This document shows, piece by piece, positions 1 to 7,667 of a stretch of DNA of 64,000 bases (within the stretch, counting starts at the first letter, position 1; every line of letters begins with the position of its first letter). The position numbers and the translations under genes are program-made. The stretch is from contig CBDDKN010000001.1 in the NCBI GenBank assembly GCA_965230215.1, forward strand, positions 992,001 to 1,056,000, given 5' to 3'. This DNA is from RFSX01 sp965230215. Its GTDB lineage: Bacteria > Bacteroidota > Bacteroidia > Chitinophagales > Saprospiraceae. The notes beneath the pieces are model-generated. The model had not been told where the DNA came from and searched no databases. It worked only from the letters and a program-made list of their open reading frames with translations.

Positions 1-749
1 GCGATGAAGGCCGAAAGCGCATTGTTAATGAAGAAGGCATTTACAAAGTACTGGATACTGATATAAGCTTCACCAAAGAAGAACTGGTTAAGGAAATTAA
101 CAATAATGCTGTCAACTTCAGCCCCAACGTCGTAATGAGGCCCATCTACCAGGAGTCCATACTTCCCAATCTGGCGTATATCGGTGGTGGTGGAGAGATA
201 GCATATTGGATGGAAAGAAAGGCTCAGTTTGAGCACTATGAAACTTCTTTTCCAATGCTGGTCAGACGTAACTCAGCCATGTTCATGACCCAAAGACAGT
301 TGGATCAGATGTCCGAACTTTCTTTGACTTTAGAAGACCTCTTTAAGGACAAGCATGAACTGGTTAAATACTATTTGGAGAAATCAGATCAACCGGATGT
401 GAGCCTTGATGATTACAAAAACCAATTGAATAAGCTGTTCGAAAAGTTGGATACACATATATCAGCAATTGATCAGACGCTATCCAAAACAACCAAGGCA
501 GAAGCTTCAAAAGCAGAAAAATCCATACTCTATCTGGAATCCAAATTGAGGAAGACCATCAAGCAAAGGGAGGAAGTTCAGCTGAACAGAATTCAAAGAA
601 CCAAAGACAAGCTCTTTCCGTCCGGCTTACAAGAAAGACATGACAACATTCTTGAATACCTTTCGGCTCAAGGTGAAGACCTGCTGGAAAAGATTTACAG
701 CCATATGGATCCATTTGATAAGGATCTCAAGGTGTTTGTATTAGAATAG
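1..749 (+). CDS. bshC: BshC, bacillithiol biosynthesis cysteine-adding enzyme (C-terminal part)
   Basis: The reading frame is open from base 3, so the gene is cut by the window edge and only about 248 C-terminal residues are present. BshC is the putative cysteine ligase that adds cysteine to glucosaminyl-malate in the last step of bacillithiol synthesis in the cytoplasm. Seen here is the family's very conserved block around residues 42-66 of the fragment (FSPNVV, then RPIYQESILPNLAYIGG and GEIAYW), followed by the usual long C-terminal helical/coiled-coil region rich in Lys and Glu. The first ATG in frame (135) lies inside the conserved block, so it is not the start. The stop is 16 bp before the convergent accD stop. 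Confidence 0.85.
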   Translation, partial: DEGRKRIVNEEGIYKVLDTDISFTKEELVKEINNNAVNFSPNVVMRPIYQESILPNLAYIGGGGEIAYWMERKAQFEHYETSFPMLVRRNSAMFMTQRQLDQMSELSLTLEDLFKDKHELVKYYLEKSDQPDVSLDDYKNQLNKLFEKLDTHISAIDQTLSKTTKAEASKAEKSILYLESKLRKTIKQREEVQLNRIQRTKDKLFPSGLQERHDNILEYLSAQGEDLLEKIYSHMDPFDKDLKVFVLE

Positions 750-764
750 GTTTTAGAGATTGCT

Positions 765-1610
765 TTAGCCTACCTCGAATAGTTCCAGCATATCAGCCAG
801 ACGATCCCGCAATCCACTTCTGTGAACTATGAAGTCAAGGAAACCATGTTCAAGAAGGAATTCAGAACTCTGGAATCCTTCAGGCAGGTCCTGCTTGATT
901 GTTTCTTTGATGACACGAGGACCAGCAAATCCGATCAGTGCTCCCGGCTCAGAAAAGTTGACATCTCCCAACATCGCAAAAGAGGCTGTCACACCTCCTG
1001 TTGTCGGATCGGTAAGAAATGAGAAGTAAGGAATTTTATGTTTGGCCAATTCACTAAGCTTGGCTGAAGTCTTTGCCAATTGCATTAATGAGAATGCAGA
1101 TTCCATCATACGCGCACCGCCAGACTTGGAAATAATCATAAATGGTGACTTAGTTTCGATGCATAGATCGATCGCTCTTGATATCTTCTCTCCCACCACG
1201 CTACCCATAGATCCTCCAATAAATGAGAAATCCATTGCGGCAATTACAAGAGGTCTCTTGTTAATCTTTCCAGAAGCAACAGTCAATGCCTCATTGAGCA
1301 TCGTCTTTTCCTTGGCAGATTCAAGTCGCTCGGTATACGGCTTAAGGTCAGTGAAGTTCAGAAAGTCTTTAGATACCAATTCATCAAAATGGATCTGATA
1401 CTTGCCATCATAGAGCATTTCGAAGTAGTCATAACTCCCGATACGGGTATGATAACCACAGCTAGGACAGATATAGTAGTTCTGTCTCAGCTCCTTAACT
1501 GTAATGGTCGTTTGGCATTTCTTGCACTGATACCACAAGCCATCAGGGGCTTCTTTCTTGTTTTTGGTAGCCGTCTGGATACCATCCTTAAATCTTTTGA
1601 ACCAACCCAT
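765..1610 (-). CDS. accD: Acetyl-CoA carboxylase carboxyltransferase subunit beta
   Basis: This 281-residue cytoplasmic subunit, with AccA, transfers the carboxyl group from biotin to acetyl-CoA to make malonyl-CoA for fatty acid synthesis. The N-terminal zinc ribbon is visible as C29-x2-C32 and C48-x2-C51, which is diagnostic of AccD rather than other carboxyltransferases. It is followed by the crotonase-like core with the glycine-rich IGGSMG, SGGARM and DPTTGGVTASFAMLGD segments. The length is normal and the ATG at 1610 gives the typical MGWFKR start. accA is not adjacent, as is common in Bacteroidota. A good promoter lies 50-80 bp upstream. Other-strand ORFs in this interval are shadows. 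Confidence 0.95.
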   Translation of the reverse strand: MGWFKRFKDGIQTATKNKKEAPDGLWYQCKKCQTTITVKELRQNYYICPSCGYHTRIGSYDYFEMLYDGKYQIHFDELVSKDFLNFTDLKPYTERLESAKEKTMLNEALTVASGKINKRPLVIAAMDFSFIGGSMGSVVGEKISRAIDLCIETKSPFMIISKSGGARMMESAFSLMQLAKTSAKLSELAKHKIPYFSFLTDPTTGGVTASFAMLGDVNFSEPGALIGFAGPRVIKETIKQDLPEGFQSSEFLLEHGFLDFIVHRSGLRDRLADMLELFEVG

Positions 1611-1662
1611 TGCAAAATTTTAAATAATAGGATGGATACACCCTATGGGATTATCACTGCGT

Positions 1663-1692
1663 CAAAGTTATATTTATTGACCAAGGAAACAA
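1663..1692 (-). promoter_or_regulatory. Predicted Bacteroidota sigma-A promoter of accD
   Basis: On the minus strand a TTG (1690-1692, inside a T-rich TTTTTG) is followed after 19 nt by TAACTTTG (1663-1670). This matches the -33/-7 pattern TTG-N17-23-TAnnTTTG known for Bacteroidota. It would start transcription about 45 nt before the accD ATG. Confidence 0.6.
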
Positions 1693-1790
1693 AAATGACA
1701 AAGTGCATTTTCATATATATATTTATCAGCCATATATAAGGACTTTATAACCTGAAAACTATGTTATAATTAAAGTGGAACTGCTTAAAA

Positions 1791-2816
1791 TCAGTATCTG
1801 TAGGACTTGACAGTATTCAAAAAGGCCCTTACTCCTTCCAAAGGCGTGTCTGGATACACACCGTGCCCCAGATTACATATATGCCGTCCATTGAAGGTTT
1901 TGATCATCTCTTTGGTTTTCTGCTCAATATCCTGTACTGGTGCATATAAGACACAAGGATCAAGATTGCCCTGTACTACCTGATCGTTTCCAAAGCGGTT
2001 TCTGAACTCTGAAGCCTCGTAAGTCCAATCAAGTCCTAAGATGTCAGGATTCAATGTCATAAGATCTTCAACAGCAAAATAAGCGCCTTTAGCAAAGACA
2101 ATAACTGGTACTTCATCAATAGCATCTACGATACGCTTCAAATATGGCATACAGAATTCCTTGTATAATGACTTATTGAGCAAACCAGCCCATGAATCGA
2201 AAACCTGAACCACATCTACCCCCGCAGATATCTTACCTTTAAGATAGGCTATCGTGCTGGTTGTGATTTTATCAAGCAATTGATGTGCTTCTTTGGGATT
2301 GCGATATAGAAAAGCTTTGGATTTCGAAAAGGTTTTGGACCCTTGTCCTTCAATCATATAGGCCAGTAAGGTCCAGGGAGCTCCACTGAATCCAATCAAT
2401 GGTACTCTGTAAGCCAACATCTCTTTTGTACGTTTAATGGCATCATATACATAACCCAACTCAGATGCCGCATCCTCACCCTGGATCAAGGCCTCGATAT
2501 CAGCCGCAGAAGTAATTGTCTTTGGAAAAAATGGTCCTTTCTTCTCAATCAATTCATATGGCAAACCCATCGCCTCCGGGATGACAAGTATGTCTGAAAA
2601 AATGATTGCGGCATCGACACCTAGAATATCAACGGGTTGAACCGTAACCTCAGCAGCAAGATCCGGTGTACGAACAAGCTCCACAAATCCTGACAGAGAA
2701 GCTCTGACCGCTCTGTATTCAGGCAAAATACGGCCTGCCTGGCGCATCATCCACACTGGTGGTCTTTCCACTTTCTCTCCTTTAATCGTCCTGAGCAGCA
2801 AATCGTTTTCTATCAC
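1791..2816 (-). CDS. hemE: Uroporphyrinogen decarboxylase
   Basis: Cytoplasmic HemE removes four carboxyl groups from uroporphyrinogen III to give coproporphyrinogen III in heme synthesis. The signature block PPVWMMRQAGRILPEYR is near residue 17, GFSGAPWTLLAYMIEG is in the middle, and GHGVYPDTPLEGV is near the C-terminus. I chose the GTG at 2816 (341 residues, normal family length, starting IENDLLLR). The ATG at 2897 would add an unrelated hydrophobic N-terminus, would overlap the divergent dapB start, and would lie upstream of the predicted promoter. It is divergent from dapB. Confidence 0.93.
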   Translation of the reverse strand: MIENDLLLRTIKGEKVERPPVWMMRQAGRILPEYRAVRASLSGFVELVRTPDLAAEVTVQPVDILGVDAAIIFSDILVIPEAMGLPYELIEKKGPFFPKTITSAADIEALIQGEDAASELGYVYDAIKRTKEMLAYRVPLIGFSGAPWTLLAYMIEGQGSKTFSKSKAFLYRNPKEAHQLLDKITTSTIAYLKGKISAGVDVVQVFDSWAGLLNKSLYKEFCMPYLKRIVDAIDEVPVIVFAKGAYFAVEDLMTLNPDILGLDWTYEASEFRNRFGNDQVVQGNLDPCVLYAPVQDIEQKTKEMIKTFNGRHICNLGHGVYPDTPLEGVRAFLNTVKSYRY

Positions 2817-2864
2817 AAGTAAGAATTTTATAGGCTTTGAATAATATCTATCTTTATTACCCCA

Positions 2865-2897
2865 CAAAAGTAGGATAATGATGACTAATAAACTCAA
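2865..2897 (-). promoter_or_regulatory. Predicted promoter of hemE
   Basis: On the minus strand TTG (2895-2897) lies 22 nt before TACTTTTG (2865-2872), an exact TAnnTTTG -7 box. Transcription would begin near 2858, which supports the GTG start at 2816. The element overlaps the first codons of dapB on the other strand. A near-consensus TATCTTTA on the + strand just upstream could serve dapB. Confidence 0.45.
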
Positions 2898-3615
2898 AAT
2901 TGGCCTGATAGGTTATGGAAAAATGGGAAAAACTATCGAAGACCTGGCAGTAGCAAAAGGTCACGAAATAAAAATCAAGACCAATAGCCAGAATCCTATC
3001 GAATCACAAGTGCATCTACTTGATCAATTGGATGTTGCCATAGAGTTTACAAGTCCTGAATTGGCTGCCAACAATCTTGAGGTGCTCGCCAACAATAAGG
3101 TACCTACTGTGTGTGGCAGCACTGCATGGCTTGATGATTATGACAGAATATGTGAGCTATATAATGCCAATCAAACAGCCTTTTTATATGCTTCAAACTT
3201 TAGCATTGGCGTCAATCTGTTCTTTGCTTTGAATAAACATTTGGCTCAACTTATGGAGCCTTGGAGTGCGTACACAGCATCGATGACCGAAAGCCATCAC
3301 GTCACAAAGAAGGATGCACCCAGCGGTACTGCAGTAAGCCTGGCAGAAGACTTGATCGCCAATCACGACTCATATAAACGTTGGCATCTTGAAGGTGATA
3401 ACAATGAGGCTGAAGAAAGCCTGAAAATCAAGGCTATCAGAGAAGCCGATGTCAAAGGAATGCATAGCATAAGCTACAAATCCGACATCGATGAAATTAC
3501 AATCACGCATGATGCCTATTCAAGAAAAGGCTTTGCTTCAGGAGCACTTATGGCAGCTGAGTGGATTCAGGGTCGTGAGGGCATCTTCTCTATGAAAGAC
3601 ATCCTAAAACTATAA
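2878..3615 (+). CDS. dapB: 4-hydroxy-tetrahydrodipicolinate reductase
   Basis: Cytoplasmic DapB reduces 4-hydroxy-tetrahydrodipicolinate with NAD(P)H in the lysine/diaminopimelate pathway, feeding peptidoglycan. The 245 residues show the N-terminal Rossmann motif IGYGKMGKTIE, the VCGSTAW loop, the SNFSIGVNLF segment, and the family's signature ESHHVTKKDAPSGTA with the catalytic His pair and the Lys. Length is typical. There are two adjacent ATGs (2878 and 2881) and either could be used. It is divergent from hemE, and its TAA abuts the stop of the following minus-strand gene with no spacing. Confidence 0.94.
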   Translation: MMTNKLKIGLIGYGKMGKTIEDLAVAKGHEIKIKTNSQNPIESQVHLLDQLDVAIEFTSPELAANNLEVLANNKVPTVCGSTAWLDDYDRICELYNANQTAFLYASNFSIGVNLFFALNKHLAQLMEPWSAYTASMTESHHVTKKDAPSGTAVSLAEDLIANHDSYKRWHLEGDNNEAEESLKIKAIREADVKGMHSISYKSDIDEITITHDAYSRKGFASGALMAAEWIQGREGIFSMKDILKL

Positions 3616-6132
3616 TCATATTTTCACAAAACGTTCAGTAGATATACCGTCTTCAGTTCTAATTCTGAAAAAATACTGCCCTGACTCTAATGAAGATATA
3701 TCGACCTGTCTCTCAGCACCTCGGAGCACACGTGCACCTTTCATATCCAGGAGTTCCCAACTCAAAGAGTTAATTGAATTATCAGACTCAATATTCACAA
3801 TAGAACTTGCAGGATTGGGAAAAACGTTAATCCTGTTATCCGCCAATATCTCCTCATTCGAAACAATTGAAGAAACCATATCCGTTCTGTAGGCACCATT
3901 CCCATGACTTGCAAGCCATAGTTTGCGGTTGACTGGGTCTACCTTCAGATCCATTACGATCATTGCATCAGGAGCACCCTGATCAAATACCTCCCAATTA
4001 AAACCATTGTCTACACTTATATACACAGATATATCATTGCCAAGATACATCACTGTAGGGTCTTCAGGATCAATGGCCAATGCATTACAAGGTACATCCG
4101 GTAGTCCATTGCCAACAGGCTCCCATGTCAATCCAAAATCTTCGGTTCTGTAAAGATGATCGGTTCCAAATCCGCTGAAACACACAAATGCTATTGAAGG
4201 ATCATAAGGGTGAATCACTATGTCATTGGGGATCCTGTTAGGAAGACTTGTGTTCGATTGCAGCCATGTATTTCCACCGTCTTGGGAACTGAATACTCTA
4301 GGCTCATCCGTCACACCTACTGTTCCAACATAAAGAATATCTGGGTCCGCATCATAGACATCCATACAAAATGCCGGATCACCATTTAAAGGCGTTGCAT
4401 TGTTGGTCGCTTGCCAACTGTTGGCTTCATCCTCTGATTTATAGATATAAATACCTCCTGCATACATGACAGGTGGATCTGAATCACTGATAACGTATGG
4501 TGCGATGAATAATGGATTCTCTCCTGGAAGGAAACCAATACCAGCATTGAAAAACCCTTGTCCATTATCAATAGACTTAAGAATATTCAGATTCTGGTAT
4601 GATCCAAATATGACATTGTTATCCTGCTGATTGATAGCACTCCATGAGCCATCACCACCGATTACTCTTTGCCAGGCACCATCACCTCTGAATATAACCG
4701 TGCTGTTATCCTGAAGACCACCCATAGCCAGAACACTGTCAGATCTAGAAACAGCAAATCCATTATAAAACTGGGTAGATTGAAGTCCTCCATTGGCACT
4801 TTGAACGGTTTCTCCGCCATCGTAGCTTACAAAGAGTCCACCATCATTTCCATAAAGCACAACATCTGCAAGATTAGGGTGATACATCACAAAGTGATGA
4901 TCAGAGTGCGAATATGTTGGTGGACCATCAGGCTCATCGATTGGAGGTCTTCCCAGGAATACGCCACCATTGGTCTTCTGGGTGATGGTCTCTCCCCCAT
5001 CAGTGCTCTTATGGATATCTATACCCACAGCAATCAACTCTTCTGGATTATTGGGGTTGATTGCTATATCATGAGAAAACCATCCTTGCCATCTGGAATA
5101 ATCTGTATTATTAACAGTCGTCCAATTGCGACCATTATCATCTGTTCTTAACAACCATGTAGCGCCATCATTGAAACCAAATCCGTTGCCAACAGAAGCG
5201 TAAAGGATATCTGGATTTGACTCAGAACGCGCAAGAAGTATCTTACCTTGAAAATTGAACCAATCATTGGCCTGTGTTTTGATCCAGTCCTGGCCACCAT
5301 TTACAGTACGGTAGATACCTTTATCCGGTGTTCCAAAGTTTCCGAATGAAGCGATGACTCTGTTTTCATTGCGCGGATCTATTTCAATATCTGTAGCCAT
5401 GATCACGCTTGAAATCTGGTTCCAGCTGGAACCCGCATCTTCTGACTTGTATATTCCTTGGGTTGTTGCAGCATACAATACTGAAGGGTTAGTTGGTGCC
5501 ACTTTAACCATCCACACACCGTGATTCTGTTGATAAGACCAATCAAGGCTCTTAGTCCAGGTCTTCCCCCCATCTTCAGATTTCAGAATCCCGATACCAT
5601 AGGAACCCCTTGTGCTTCTATAGGCCCCGTCAGTTCCTGTACTGTAAAAATTATATACCTCACCAGTACCTATATAGATTGTCTGGTTATCTTCTGGAGG
5701 AAATGCAATGGTACTGACCCCAAGTACAGGAAATCCGGTACTTACATATTCCCAGCTCTGCCCCCTTCCAAGATCATCACTCTTCCAGAGACCACCGCTG
5801 GCTGTACCCATATATACAGTATTGGGATTTAAGGGGTCTACAGCTATGGTTAAGGCACGACCTGCCGTATTCAATGGCCCCATAGGTTCCCATCCCAAAT
5901 CTGCAGATTTAAGGAGATCCGACTGAGATGACTTGAGCTTCACATGTTGCTTATATGCCCTTGTATAACCATCAGCAGGTATATCTGCCATCGGGTAAGC
6001 TCTAATATAAGACATCATATCCAATGCCTTGTAGGATCCAGGAATCTTAGAAAGCTGTTCTTTTTTACTGCCTGTAATGAGAATAATGGCAACAATAGAT
6101 ATTGCCATGGATGAGAGTACCAGTTTTTTCAT
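3616..6132 (-). CDS. Secreted Asp-box (VPS10/sortilin-like) beta-propeller protein with T9SS sorting domain
   Basis: This 838-residue protein begins with a signal-peptide-like hydrophobic segment (residues 4-21). It carries roughly ten Asp-box repeats of the form S/T-x-D-x-G-x-T-W (for example KSEDGGKTW, KSEDAGSSW, SSQDGGNTW, RTEDFGLTW). These mark the multi-bladed beta-propellers seen in sortilin/VPS10 and GH74-like exo-proteins. The last ~75 residues start with NVFPNPASS and end in RFVKI, a type A T9SS sorting domain, so it is probably exported across the outer membrane and released or anchored. No catalytic residues can be assigned. It resembles the broken protein at 19872-22413 in architecture. 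Confidence 0.85.
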   Translation of the reverse strand: MKKLVLSSMAISIVAIILITGSKKEQLSKIPGSYKALDMMSYIRAYPMADIPADGYTRAYKQHVKLKSSQSDLLKSADLGWEPMGPLNTAGRALTIAVDPLNPNTVYMGTASGGLWKSDDLGRGQSWEYVSTGFPVLGVSTIAFPPEDNQTIYIGTGEVYNFYSTGTDGAYRSTRGSYGIGILKSEDGGKTWTKSLDWSYQQNHGVWMVKVAPTNPSVLYAATTQGIYKSEDAGSSWNQISSVIMATDIEIDPRNENRVIASFGNFGTPDKGIYRTVNGGQDWIKTQANDWFNFQGKILLARSESNPDILYASVGNGFGFNDGATWLLRTDDNGRNWTTVNNTDYSRWQGWFSHDIAINPNNPEELIAVGIDIHKSTDGGETITQKTNGGVFLGRPPIDEPDGPPTYSHSDHHFVMYHPNLADVVLYGNDGGLFVSYDGGETVQSANGGLQSTQFYNGFAVSRSDSVLAMGGLQDNSTVIFRGDGAWQRVIGGDGSWSAINQQDNNVIFGSYQNLNILKSIDNGQGFFNAGIGFLPGENPLFIAPYVISDSDPPVMYAGGIYIYKSEDEANSWQATNNATPLNGDPAFCMDVYDADPDILYVGTVGVTDEPRVFSSQDGGNTWLQSNTSLPNRIPNDIVIHPYDPSIAFVCFSGFGTDHLYRTEDFGLTWEPVGNGLPDVPCNALAIDPEDPTVMYLGNDISVYISVDNGFNWEVFDQGAPDAMIVMDLKVDPVNRKLWLASHGNGAYRTDMVSSIVSNEEILADNRINVFPNPASSIVNIESDNSINSLSWELLDMKGARVLRGAERQVDISSLESGQYFFRIRTEDGISTERFVKI

Positions 6133-6192
6133 TTTTCTTAATTCTCCTCTAGTATAGAGATATAAGCCACAAAAACAAATGTCATAAATGAC

Positions 6193-6225
6193 AAAAGGGA
6201 CAACTCAGTAAGAGTTATCCCTTTT
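6193..6225 (-). terminator. Hairpin terminator after the TPR gene
   Basis: AAAAGGGA and AACTC pair with GAGTT and TCCCTTTT around a 5-nt AGTAA loop, with one C/A mismatch in the stem. A-rich and T-rich flanks make it work in either direction. It lies 24 bp after the stop of the minus-strand TPR gene and upstream of the Asp-box gene. Confidence 0.7.
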
Positions 6226-6248
6226 ATATTTTTCTGAAGCTTATCGGA

Positions 6249-7535
6249 TTATTGCGTTACGCCAATAGCTTCTAATCTTTGCTTGTATTCTTCAGACTTC
6301 TCAAGATTGTTAAGTCTGGCATAAATCTCTTTCAATGCAATCAATGTGTTGCGATCTTTGTTGTTGATTGAATCAGCTTGTTCGAAGTAAGGAAGTGCCT
6401 CTCCGAATAGCTTATCCATTTCAGCTTTTATATCATCATAAGCCTTCATACCAGCGGGCGTCAAGTCTGCTGCAAGTTCATTCAGCTTATCAACATAACT
6501 TGCTGCTTTGTTATAGTAAAGTGCACCGATACTGTAGATAGCATCAAAGTTGCTCGGGTCTTTTTGTGTTACCTGGTTGTAGTAATCTTTAGCACTGTCA
6601 AAGTATTCCTGAGCTTTAACATCATCACCATCTTTGAAAGCTTGCTGGTGCAACTGATCATATACAGATCCCAAAGTATTGTAAACAGAAACGTTGTCTG
6701 GCTCTTTTTCAATTGCCATTTTCAGCTTACCAATCAACTCATCAAGCGCACCTATCTTAAGGTAGTGGTTGATTTCTGTGAACAGAAGTGATGTATCATC
6801 AGGATTGATCTTACGGCCTTCTTCAAGATAAGAAAGTGCTTTTTCAATGTCGCTATCAGCATGAATCTGATAAAGGGCATCATATACAAAGGCATCGCTT
6901 ACTTTGTCCTCATATAGTTTATTGAGGTATGGCAAAGCAGCTTGGTAATCCTGGTTGTAAAATGCGCTAACAGAAGTGAAGAAGTACTGATCTTTCAACA
7001 AAGCAGGATCGTCTAATCTAGACTCTTTTCCCATTTCCTTTAAAAGATCATAAGCCGCGATACTCTTAGCGAAATTGCTAAATGATTCAGCATAGTTCTG
7101 ATCCTGGTATGCGAAGATCGCAAAGTTATTCAGCAGGTTTTCAGAATCTTGTAGACCATAAAAGATATCTTTCTTCTTAGAGTCTACTTTTGCTGCTGCA
7201 TCATAGGCGTTAAAAGCAAGGATCGCAGCATTCGGTGCAACCAGCTTGTATGAACCTGTGGCATCTAAAGTTTTTGTCTTAAACTCTGTATCTGCAAGTG
7301 CGTTCAAGGCATTTCCGCCACTGATCAGGGCTTTTACATCGGCTTGAACTGCAGCATCCTGCATCAGACCTTCCATTTCAGCAAGATCGTTTGCTATGTC
7401 ATTGGCATTAACAACAGGGTCTTTCGCAAGTTTGGTTATATTCTTGGCAAGGTTTTTAAATTCTTTGACGCTATCCTGAGCAGAAACACCCATAGTCATC
7501 GTCAAGGCAAGGAATAAAACAAGTAATTTTTTCAT
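6249..7535 (-). CDS. Periplasmic tetratricopeptide repeat protein
   Basis: The 428-residue product has a clear signal peptide (KKLLVLFLALTMTMGVSAQ, cleavage after Ala-Gln), then helical TPR repeats. The clearest ones are around residues 215-260 (LSYLEEGRKINPDDTSLLF) and 280-350 (VYNTLGSVYDQL, then YYNQVTQKDPSNFDAIYSIGALYYNKA). Such proteins scaffold protein-protein contacts in the periplasm; the partner cannot be told from sequence. It stands alone between gyrA and a T9SS cargo. An upstream element, TTTG-N18-TATATATTTTG, is close to the Bacteroidota promoter consensus with one extra base. A hairpin terminator follows. Confidence 0.85.
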   Translation of the reverse strand: MKKLLVLFLALTMTMGVSAQDSVKEFKNLAKNITKLAKDPVVNANDIANDLAEMEGLMQDAAVQADVKALISGGNALNALADTEFKTKTLDATGSYKLVAPNAAILAFNAYDAAAKVDSKKKDIFYGLQDSENLLNNFAIFAYQDQNYAESFSNFAKSIAAYDLLKEMGKESRLDDPALLKDQYFFTSVSAFYNQDYQAALPYLNKLYEDKVSDAFVYDALYQIHADSDIEKALSYLEEGRKINPDDTSLLFTEINHYLKIGALDELIGKLKMAIEKEPDNVSVYNTLGSVYDQLHQQAFKDGDDVKAQEYFDSAKDYYNQVTQKDPSNFDAIYSIGALYYNKAASYVDKLNELAADLTPAGMKAYDDIKAEMDKLFGEALPYFEQADSINNKDRNTLIALKEIYARLNNLEKSEEYKQRLEAIGVTQ

Positions 7536-7604
7536 TTAGAATTAATTTTATAAACAAAGTTTTTTGTTGATGTACAAAATATATACAAGTTTAACACGAT
7601 TTGC

Positions 7605-7628
7605 AAATCTTAAAAAACGTTAAGATTT
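7605..7628. repeat. Perfect 9-bp inverted repeat downstream of gyrA
   Basis: AAATCTTAA and TTAAGATTT are separated by AAAACG. It sits 40 bp past the gyrA stop. It could end gyrA transcription, but there is no T-tract after it on the minus strand, so this role is weak. It also lies upstream of the TPR gene promoter region. Confidence 0.35.
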
Positions 7629-7667
7629 CCTTTGCTTCCTGTTAAACATCAAAGAAGAGCCTAATCA

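Noticed and set aside
2817..2897. Longer hemE N-terminus from ATG 2897 with a TM-like stretch
   Set aside because: It overlaps the dapB start, lies upstream of the predicted -7 box and is not in the HemE family; GTG 2816 fits better.
4669..5151. 160-residue + strand ORF inside the Asp-box gene, and similar ORFs at 5521 and 8647
   Set aside because: Antisense frames of long, motif-rich genes on the minus strand; no signals or family features.
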